Assembly: GCA_021792485.1 (NCBI GenBank)
Contig: JAJYUO010000047.1
Location: 1 to 8,702, forward strand
Reading direction: 5' to 3'
Source of the DNA: Thermoplasmata archaeon
GTDB taxonomy: Archaea; Thermoplasmatota; Thermoplasmata; Lutacidiplasmatales; UBA184
Length of the DNA: 8,702 nt
In this document: in pieces, positions 1 through 5,560 of the stretch
Layout: each line of letters begins with the position of its first letter
How positions within the stretch are numbered: the first letter of the stretch is position 1
The notes under the pieces: model-generated
Databases searched by the model: none
What the model saw: only the letters and a program-made list of their open reading frames with translations
What the model was told of the DNA's origin: nothing
Translations under genes and position numbers: made by a program

Positions 1-887
1 TTGAAGACGGCGGTCGATATCGCAAAGGCAAAGGCGAGCGCAACCAGCGCAATGCCTTGCGTCATGCGCTTGCCCTGACGGCTGATCGTGGCTGCCACGA
101 CTCCGGCCAGCGAGCCCGCGATCGGTCGCAGTGCCTTGGCCAGCGCGGCACGACCGCGCTGCAGGCCGGCGCGGCACAAGCGGATCGTCAGCAGGCCGGC
201 GCCCAGCCACAGCAGCACCGGCGCGAGAAACGCCGCATAGTCGACCGACGACGCGGGCACGCCCTCGGGCGCGAGTACCACCTGATAGCCGCTACTCCAG
301 GTTCTCCAGAAGACGACCGCCGACAAGGCGACAAGAATGAAATCAAGTCCGACGCGCCGCCACAATTGCGCTCGACCGCCGCTCGCGGACATCCGCGCCG
401 CAGTGACCGTGGTCTGTCTCGCGTCCATCCAAGCAGTGGTGAGGATTGCGGCATGGGAAAGCAAGACTCCGGCGCAGACGGCCCCCGTAACCCAATAAAT
501 GGCGATGGCGTTGAAAATACTGACGTCGAGCAGCGTTCGCGACAGGATAGCGGCGAAAAGAAGTCCAGCCGCCGATCCTCCCAGGCCTACCAGCGCAGCT
601 TCTACTGCGGCCAGCTTCATGATCTGTGCGCGCGACGCACCGCGGACGCGCAACAGCGCCTGGTCGCGCCGTCTGCGGACTCCGCCAGATGCCACCACCG
701 CGATGGTGAGTACGATTGCGAGCAGAGCGCCAGGCGCGCCGAGAAACAGGAACAGCACTTTGGCATACAGGGCGTCGCTGCGCACCGCATTGAGTCGCGC
801 CGCGAGATTGTCGGCGACAATGCCGCTGCCGGCGATACGCGCCTCAAGGTTTTTCGCGGCGGTTCGAGCGGCCCCGCGGATAATCGC
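1..887 (-). pseudogene. FtsX-family ABC transporter permease, fragment without N-terminus
   Basis: Seen: on the minus strand one frame is open from 887 to the left window edge (295 codons). A TAG at 888-890 lies immediately upstream and no ATG, GTG or TTG lies near it; the first in-frame candidate is a GTG at 783-785. The translation has about six hydrophobic segments (roughly codons 43-65, 93-115, 128-150, 180-197, 217-237, 276-295). After the first comes a basic stretch and the FtsX-core-like motif QALLRVRGAS followed by AAVEAALVGLGG (codons about 76-102). Known: FtsX/MacB-type permeases are inner-membrane parts of ABC exporters or lipoprotein/peptide transport systems and usually have a large N-terminal region, absent here. 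Codon choice (ttg, ctt, att, ata, gct, gca) is less GC3-biased than in the archaeal genes to the right. Inference: a truncated, probably bacterial gene joined to the archaeal segment. The gene continues beyond position 1, so its C-terminal status is unknown. Confidence 0.72.
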
Positions 888-903
888 CTATCGGGACGAT
901 CCC

Positions 904-2565
904 TCACGACGATAGCGGCTCGCTTTGGCGGGGTTCGGCGGCGAGGAGAGCCCCTTCGCCCATTCCGCTCGTGTGATCTCCCTCGAGCCCGAGCAGATCG
1001 ACCGGGACCGCGCTCGTCGCGCCGACCCACTGCAGGCGCGGGATGCGCTTGTTCTCCCGGGACGTGAACTCGGCGACGAGCCGGCCGAGCGACTCCGGGA
1101 CGTCCGGCGGAAGCCGGATGTTCGCGAGGTCCTTGAGCCGGACTTCCTCGCCGGCATGGGCCCGGACGTCCTGGCGGGCGAGGTAGAAGCGCGGGCCCGC
1201 CTCGACGGTCCGTCGGCCGAGCTCCGGACGATCCGGATGGTTGGGCAGCTCCGTCGTCGTGAGACCGGCGGGCCAGCCGCTCACGTCGACCTCCACCGGG
1301 TCCGCGACGAACGAACGCCGCATCGTCGTCGCGTCGATCAGCTTCCGATTCTCGGCGTAGAGGGACTCGGCGGGGACCTCGATGTCGGAGAGCGACATCC
1401 CGAACGACAGGATGAACGCCCGGACCGCTTCGGGCGTGATCCCTCGCCGGTCGAGGGAACGGAGGGACCAGGTCCTCGGATCGTCCCATCCGTCGAACAC
1501 GCCGCTCTTCACCTCCCGGTAGGCCTTGCTCTTGGCGACCTTCGCCTCGCGGATCCGAAGGATCCCCCAGTGCACGAACTCCGGGCCCTTCACCTTCCAC
1601 AGGTCCCAGAGGAACCGCTCCATCCGGTCCTCGATCACGAGGTCCTTTCCGCGCAGGACGTGCGTGATCCCGAGCTCGAGGTCGTCGACCGCCCAGGAGA
1701 ATTCGAGCATCGGCCAGACGCGGTAGCGGCGGCCGACGCGCGGATGGTCGAGGTCGCTCAACCGGAACAGGATCCGGTCGCGGAACGCCGGATCCGCATC
1801 CCGCATGTCCGTGCGCAGGCGCAGCACCGCGGTCCCGACCGCGTACTCGCCCGCGAGCATCCGGTCCCACTCTCGGAGCGTCTCCTCCGTGCGTTGGGCC
1901 CGTTCGGGGCACGCTTCGCCCGCGGCACGATTCGCACGAAGGAGGTCGGCCGGACAGTGACAGACATAGGCGCCCCCGGCCTCGATCGTTCGCACCGCCC
2001 AAGGGTAGAACGCGCCGACCCGGTCCGATTTGTAGTAGACGGCGTCGGGTCGGACCTGCGCGAGATCCAGGTCTCCGCGGATGATATCGTAGAACTCGGA
2101 CTCGACCCTCTTCTCCTCCGAGCCGGGCGTATCGTCGAAGACCAGGAGGAGCCGGCCCGCGTAGCGCTGCCGATAGTGGTCGTTCGCGTAGAGCATCCGA
2201 GCGTGGCCGACGTGGAGCGCACCGCTCGGGAAGGGAGCGAGGCGGACCACGACCGCGCCGGGAACGGCGCCCGGCAGGTCCGGGAACTCCGCGCCGCGAT
2301 TCTCCGACATCGCGCGGGGCGCGCGGGCTTCGGGTCCCCCGAGGGCAGCGAGCGCGGCGCCGCGGGCGGCGGGGTCCATCGCTCCGATCTCCCGTACGAT
2401 TCGGTCGGCCTCGGCGCGGACCTCGGCCGCCCGCGTCCTCAGCGAGGCCTCCTGGCTCAAGAGGCGCGCTACGACCGGGCCCGCGCGCGGCTCGTCGCCG
2501 TGCGCGATCGCGTTCTCGAGCGCGATACGGCGCAGCCGGGCGCATACCTCGGCGGAGAGCGGCAC
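904..2565 (-). CDS. gltX: Glutamyl-tRNA synthetase, archaeal type, C-terminus probably truncated
   Basis: Charges tRNA-Glu with glutamate in the cytoplasm; in archaea it usually also makes Glu-tRNA(Gln) for the GatDE route. The 553-residue product has the archaeal N-terminal helical extension (about 1-85), the class I catalytic core with HVGH at 118-121, a cysteine insertion typical of the family (C202, C204, C219), and the late signature loop with AKVAKSK at 341-347 (the KMSKS position) followed by GWDDPRTWSL. The anticodon-binding beta-barrels start near 395. The start is GTG at 2565; no upstream ATG exists after the preceding stop, and the N-terminus aligns well with family starts. It lies 23 nt downstream of the RuvC/YqgF-like gene, so the two are probably cotranscribed. 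Oddity: family members normally continue after the GxGE region (here GMGEGALLAAEP, 534-545) into a conserved VQFERFGF-like strand. Here it is replaced by eight unrelated residues and a TGA, next to an apparent breakpoint. Confidence 0.93.
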   Translation of the reverse strand: MPLSAEVCARLRRIALENAIAHGDEPRAGPVVARLLSQEASLRTRAAEVRAEADRIVREIGAMDPAARGAALAALGGPEARAPRAMSENRGAEFPDLPGAVPGAVVVRLAPFPSGALHVGHARMLYANDHYRQRYAGRLLLVFDDTPGSEEKRVESEFYDIIRGDLDLAQVRPDAVYYKSDRVGAFYPWAVRTIEAGGAYVCHCPADLLRANRAAGEACPERAQRTEETLREWDRMLAGEYAVGTAVLRLRTDMRDADPAFRDRILFRLSDLDHPRVGRRYRVWPMLEFSWAVDDLELGITHVLRGKDLVIEDRMERFLWDLWKVKGPEFVHWGILRIREAKVAKSKAYREVKSGVFDGWDDPRTWSLRSLDRRGITPEAVRAFILSFGMSLSDIEVPAESLYAENRKLIDATTMRRSFVADPVEVDVSGWPAGLTTTELPNHPDRPELGRRTVEAGPRFYLARQDVRAHAGEEVRLKDLANIRLPPDVPESLGRLVAEFTSRENKRIPRLQWVGATSAVPVDLLGLEGDHTSGMGEGALLAAEPRQSEPLSS

Positions 2566-2588
2566 GGCGACGGACGAGCGGCGAGGCG

Positions 2589-3389
2589 TTAAAGGCGTTC
2601 GCGCGGGGAGGGGATCTCTGCCCCGGAAGGCGAGGAGGTGGTTCGAGCGCCGCCGCTGAGGGCGGCGACCGCTTCGGAGAGCGTCAGCTCGCCGCGGAGG
2701 ACGCGGTGGGCCATCGAGCGGGGGATCGTGATCCGACCTTCGCTTCCGATGCGGCTTAGCCGCTGCACGTTCGCCACTTCCCCCTCCGTGACCGTCGTCG
2801 GGATCGGGGCATAGACGTCACGGCCCTCGGTCGCCGCGATCCGTCGCGCGGCCAGCATGTCGCGGGGCCGGCGGTGGCCCCGCGGAGTCGTTCCCTGCTC
2901 GTCGACGAGCTCGACGCGACGGCGCCGCTCGAGGAGTCCGTTCACGATCCGGTTGCGCGACGGCGGGTCTCCCGAACCCACCCGGTACCGGATGGAGCGG
3001 GAGGGAAAGCGATGGCGCAGGTGGTCGGCGAAGCGCACACTCGCCTCCGGCGAATCCAGCACGCCCTCGCCCACGACGGCGGTGCCGCTCATCACCGCGT
3101 ATCCCGGGCGCGGGCCGGGATCGACGCCGACGATCAGTTCGCGAGCGCCCGCCGGCGCCAGGAGCGCATCCCCTACCGCGGTCCAGAGCGCGTGACGATC
3201 GCCTCCCTCGGGAACGGGCAGCACGCGCGCGTGATCGACGTGCTTCGCCTCGCCCGGGGTGGTGATGACCGCCGCCACCCGGTCCGGGATGCGATCTCCC
3301 GGGAGAAGGCTGACGCAGGGGATCTTCCGCTCCCGCAGCGCTCCCGCGATCTCGCTATAGAGCGAGGAGTCGCGGGTGACCAGCGCCAC
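2589..3389 (-). CDS. RuvC/YqgF-like RNase H-fold protein, uncharacterised archaeal family
   Basis: I do not know an established function. From the GTG at 3389 the product has 266 residues. Residues 1-80 look like a small alpha/beta domain (VTRDSSLYSEI near the start). A second domain opens with VGVDPGPRPGYAV (D90), the first-strand signature of RuvC/YqgF-type RNase H folds. VELVDEQGTT follows (D163, E164), resembling the VDE..TT strand of YqgF, then RDMLAARRIA (D177), resembling the last catalytic Asp helix. The spacing suggests a D-E-D metal site, so nuclease or Holliday-junction-resolvase-like activity is possible but is inference. The C-terminus is basic, with a GELTLSEAV helix and a low-complexity tail. 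Start choice: an ATG at 3431 is in frame, but it lies inside the AT-rich box shared with the divergent gene and adds 14 non-family-like residues; TTG at 3404 is another option. Frames further upstream run antisense through the zinc-ribbon gene. It ends 23 nt before gltX. Confidence 0.72.
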   Translation of the reverse strand: MALVTRDSSLYSEIAGALRERKIPCVSLLPGDRIPDRVAAVITTPGEAKHVDHARVLPVPEGGDRHALWTAVGDALLAPAGARELIVGVDPGPRPGYAVMSGTAVVGEGVLDSPEASVRFADHLRHRFPSRSIRYRVGSGDPPSRNRIVNGLLERRRRVELVDEQGTTPRGHRRPRDMLAARRIAATEGRDVYAPIPTTVTEGEVANVQRLSRIGSEGRITIPRSMAHRVLRGELTLSEAVAALSGGARTTSSPSGAEIPSPRERL

Positions 3390-3428
3390 GCATCGAGGAG
3401 CCAACGGCGAGCAAACCGGAACAACGGC

Positions 3429-3438
3429 CATATACTTT
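3429..3438. promoter_or_regulatory. Candidate TATA box between divergent genes
   Basis: The only AT-rich patch in this region reads CATATACTTT. Its centre (about 3432) is 25 nt upstream of the zinc-ribbon ATG at 3457, the spacing expected for a leaderless archaeal transcript. On the other strand (AAAGTATATG) it lies about 28 nt upstream of TTG 3404 and 43 nt upstream of GTG 3389 of the RuvC/YqgF-like gene. One box could serve both directions. This rests on position and composition only. Confidence 0.4.
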
Positions 3439-3456
3439 GCGCGCACCGTACTCGCC

Positions 3457-3783
3457 ATGACGGTGTGCCTGCATTGCGGGACTCTCGGAGAGCCGGGGGC
3501 GCTCTTCTGCACGAAGTGCGGATATACCCTGCCCCAGGCCGGCTCGGCGCCGCGGCCCGCGCCGCATCCTTCGGTCGGGCCGCCCGCGACTCCTCCGACG
3601 ATCCCACCGGGGCCGGGCACCGCACCCGTGTACTACGCCGCGCCGCCGCGGGGCCCGCCAACCGCTCCTACCTATTCGAGCGTCTACGCCGGTCCGCCGC
3701 CGACGCCCTGCGTACGGTGCGGAACCCTCATTGCGCCGGGAGCCGTCTACTGCCCGGCATGCCAGAGCCCGCAGTTCCCGTGA
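3457..3783 (+). CDS. Double zinc-ribbon protein with Pro/Gly/Tyr-rich linker
   Basis: A small protein of 108 residues with two treble-clef or zinc-ribbon type metal sites: C4, C7, C18, C21 at the N-terminus and C85, C88, C99, C102 at the C-terminus. They are joined by a low-complexity linker (about 25-83) rich in Pro, Ala, Gly and Tyr, probably disordered. No membrane segment or signal peptide is visible, so it is probably cytoplasmic. ATG 3457 is chosen because the N-terminal ribbon starts at once and a TATA-like box lies 25 nt upstream; an earlier in-frame ATG at 3376 would run through the divergent gene. Its TGA overlaps the GTG of rnp4 (GTGA, 4 nt), pointing to translational coupling. Zinc ribbons of this kind bind nucleic acid or protein; its specific role is unknown. 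A link to RNase P or RNA handling is suggested only by the coupling. Confidence 0.75.
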   Translation: MTVCLHCGTLGEPGALFCTKCGYTLPQAGSAPRPAPHPSVGPPATPPTIPPGPGTAPVYYAAPPRGPPTAPTYSSVYAGPPPTPCVRCGTLIAPGAVYCPACQSPQFP

Positions 3784-4211
3784 GAGCCGGCCGTCGAGGG
3801 CGACGGACCAACGCGATGGTCCGGATTGCCCGGCAGCGGATCGACGACCTGTTCGGCCTCGCCGAGCAAGAGTCCCTCCGGGGAGAGTTCGACCTGGCTC
3901 ACCGGTACGTGGTGCTGGCGCGGGAGATCGGCACCCGATACAACGTGCACCTGCTCCCGGAGTACCGAGAGGTATACTGCCGGGGGTGCTCGGCGTACTG
4001 GATCGAGGGCCGGACGGTCCGCACGCGTCTGCGCTCCGGTCGGCGAGTCCGCACCTGCCTACGGTGCGGTCGGGCGCGGCGCACCCGGCTGCGCCGAGAG
4101 GAACCGACGCCTCCCGCCCCCGGCCCGGGGCGACGGACGCCGGCCCCATTCCCGGAGGGAGCCCTGGTCGGAGCGGGCGAGGACGAGGGACGGAGCCCGG
4201 AACGACCTTAA
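3780..4211 (+). CDS. rnp4: Ribonuclease P protein component 4 (Rpp21/Rpr2 family)
   Basis: Protein subunit of archaeal RNase P, which removes the 5' leader of pre-tRNAs; in archaea Rpp21 works with Rpp29 on the specificity domain of the RNA. The 143-residue product has a basic N-terminus, then the family helix pair (RIARQRIDDLFGLAEQ and FDLAHRYVVLAREIGTRYNV, about 15-55). A zinc ribbon follows with C67, C70, C93 and C96, with basic strands in between (TRLRSGRRVRTC). Start choice: GTG 3780 overlaps the previous stop by 4 nt and supplies the Arg-rich N-terminus usual in this family; ATG 3816 would remove most of it, and ATG 3759 would overlap the neighbour more. Oddity: after the ribbon there is an extra tail of about 35 residues rich in Pro, Gly, Arg and Glu, whereas many family members end soon after the ribbon. 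A tRNA gene starts 26 nt downstream. Confidence 0.87.
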   Translation: MRAGRRGRRTNAMVRIARQRIDDLFGLAEQESLRGEFDLAHRYVVLAREIGTRYNVHLLPEYREVYCRGCSAYWIEGRTVRTRLRSGRRVRTCLRCGRARRTRLRREEPTPPAPGPGRRTPAPFPEGALVGAGEDEGRSPERP

Positions 4212-4237
4212 CCCCGGGCCGCTCCTCCTCCACGCGA

Positions 4238-4320
4238 GCCGGGGTGGCCGAGCGGCCAAAGGCGGCAGACTCAAGATCTGCTCTCGCAGGAGTTCCCAGG
4301 TTCAAATCCTGGCCCCGGCA
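4238..4320 (+). tRNA. tRNA-Leu (anticodon CAA), CCA not encoded
   Basis: A full class II cloverleaf can be drawn. The acceptor stem GCCGGGG (4238-4244) pairs with CCCCGGC (4313-4319), with discriminator A at 4320. The D-stem is GCC/GGC with a large GAGCGGCCAAA loop. The anticodon stem GCAGA/TCTGC holds the loop CTCAAGA, with CAA at 4272-4274. The long variable arm of about 14 nt (4282-4295) contains a CTC/GAG stem. The T-arm is CCAGG-TTCAAAT-CCTGG. The long variable arm with A73 agrees with leucine identity. No intron is present. The genome continues with TTT rather than CCA, so the 3' end must be completed by the CCA-adding enzyme encoded 1.2 kb away. A weak A/T patch (CTTAA, about 4207-4211, overlapping the rnp4 stop) lies about 29 nt upstream and could be a box A; readthrough from rnp4 is equally possible. 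Confidence 0.97.
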
Positions 4321-4426
4321 TTTCTCTCCCACCCGGAGGATCCCGGGCTCCGTCCCCCGTGCGCGGGTGCCGACGCGGGAGGCTCGGACAGCGCGAGCGG
4401 GGGAGGGTTTCGAGGTGCGCGAGCGC

Positions 4427-5491
4427 TCATCCGACCGGCGTGGCCCGTGTCGGCCGGTAGGACTCGGGAAGGCGCCCCACCATCGGCACGCGGGCTCCGC
4501 AGGCCCGGCAGCGGTTCTCCGCGTCGAGGTACCATCCTTGGATCGTGAAGCCGTAGCGCCGGACCGCGATCGCCCCGCACTCCGCACAATAGGTATGCTC
4601 GAGCGGGTGCCCCCACACATTCCCGAGGTAGACGTAGCGGAGTCCTTCGTCGCGCGCCGCCGCGTGCAGCCGCTCCAGGGTCACGGTCGGCGTCACAGGA
4701 AGGTCCATCATCTTGTAGTCCGGGTGCCAGCGCAGCAGGTGGAACGGCGTGTCCCGTCCGAGCCGGTCCCGGACCTCTCGCGCCAGCCGTCGAAGCGCTT
4801 CGATCGAGTCGCCGACGCGCGGGACGATGAGGTTCGTTACCTCGACGTGCACGCCCCCGTGCCGAAGCCCTTCCATCGTGCGGAGGATGGGAGTGTCGTC
4901 CTTCGCGGCGATGTACTTGCGCAGGAATCCGGCCTCGCCGCTGCCCTTGAAGTCCACGCTTACCGCGTCGAGGTGCCCGGACAGCTGCCCGACCGCCTCC
5001 GGGGTCATGTAGCCGTTGGTGACGAAGTTCGCGAACAGGCCGCGCCGGCGCGCTTCCTTCATCACGTCCAGCGCGTATTCGAGAAAGATCGTCGGCTCGT
5101 TGTAGGTGAACGTGACGCCTTGGCAGCCGTATCCGATCGCCTCGTCGATCGCCTTCTCGGGGGAGAGCGGCCGGCCGGCGACGTCGCGTTCCTGCGAGAT
5201 CTCCGCGTTCTGACAATATTGGCATCGCCAGTTGCAGCCGACGGTGCCGATCGAGTAGACCCGGCTGCCCGGATGAAAGTGCGACAGCGGCTTCTTCTCG
5301 ATCGGATCGACCTGGACCGCTGCCGCCTTCCCGTAGACGAGAAGGTCGAGCCGGCCCCCGTGGTTGGCGCGGACGAAGCAGAACCCGTGCGATCCCGGGG
5401 GGATCACGCAGTACCGGGCGCACGCCGTGCAGCGGACCTTGCTCCCGGGCAACGCCTCGAACAGAGTGGCCGGATGCCCCACAACGCCCAT
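4427..5491 (-). CDS. amrS: AmmeMemoRadiSam-type radical SAM enzyme (PflA-like)
   Basis: A radical S-adenosylmethionine protein of 354 residues. An N-terminal cysteine group (C21, C24, C28, C38, with CTACARYC) precedes the canonical cluster motif CNWRCQYC (C86, C90, C93) followed by QNAEISQ, which is typical of the AmmeMemoRadiSam radical SAM family related to pyruvate formate-lyase activating enzymes. FTYNEPTIFLEY, NGYMTPEA and VDFKG are further family motifs along the barrel. The C-terminus has two CxxC pairs (CAEC and CRAC) like a small zinc ribbon. The ATG at 5491 is chosen because N-terminal homology starts there and CTTATG lies about 28 nt upstream; in-frame codons up to 5551 look unlike the family. 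The usual partners Memo and AMMECR1 are not in this window, and the substrate is not firmly known to me. It is divergent from cca and opposite in strand to the tRNA-Leu gene. Confidence 0.87.
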   Translation of the reverse strand: MGVVGHPATLFEALPGSKVRCTACARYCVIPPGSHGFCFVRANHGGRLDLLVYGKAAAVQVDPIEKKPLSHFHPGSRVYSIGTVGCNWRCQYCQNAEISQERDVAGRPLSPEKAIDEAIGYGCQGVTFTYNEPTIFLEYALDVMKEARRRGLFANFVTNGYMTPEAVGQLSGHLDAVSVDFKGSGEAGFLRKYIAAKDDTPILRTMEGLRHGGVHVEVTNLIVPRVGDSIEALRRLAREVRDRLGRDTPFHLLRWHPDYKMMDLPVTPTVTLERLHAAARDEGLRYVYLGNVWGHPLEHTYCAECGAIAVRRYGFTIQGWYLDAENRCRACGARVPMVGRLPESYRPTRATPVG

Positions 5492-5516
5492 CCCCCATTT
5501 TAGGGCCGTTCCATCG

Positions 5517-5522
5517 CATAAG
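5517..5522. promoter_or_regulatory. Candidate TATA box between amrS and cca
   Basis: CATAAG on the plus strand reads CTTATG on the minus strand. Its centre is about 28 nt upstream of the amrS ATG (5491), right for a leaderless transcript. In the plus direction it would place a start site near 5546, giving cca (ATG 5561) a leader of about 15 nt. A second AT patch, CATTTTAG at 5496-5503, is closer to amrS and could instead serve cca. Position-based inference only. Confidence 0.35.
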
Positions 5523-5560
5523 CTCGCGCTCCCCCCCGCCGGTGCGTCCAAGGGTTGAAG

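Noticed and set aside
888..915. Inverted repeat CTATCG...CGATAG and the nested GGGA-CGA-TCCC, considered as a terminator or mobile-element end
   Set aside because: Stems of 4-6 bp with no T-run and no second copy in the window; such short repeats are expected by chance. I mention it only because it lies on the suspected breakpoint.
57..1067. Plus-strand open frames over the left end (57-1067, 131-340, 499-915)
   Set aside because: They are antisense to the FtsX fragment, whose minus-strand frame gives six clean hydrophobic helices and a recognisable FtsX-core motif.
617..2592. Long open frames on both strands across gltX (617-2545 minus, 925-2592 plus)
   Set aside because: They are shadows of the high-GC gltX gene: their products are Arg/Pro/Gly-rich with no family motifs, while the gltX frame carries all GluRS signatures.
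4321..4426. 106-nt gap between tRNA-Leu and the amrS stop, checked for a small RNA, a second tRNA or a terminator
   Set aside because: It is GC-rich with some self-complementary patches, but I could not draw a tRNA, see C/D-box pairs, or find a convincing T-rich terminator apart from a short TTTCTCT directly after the tRNA.
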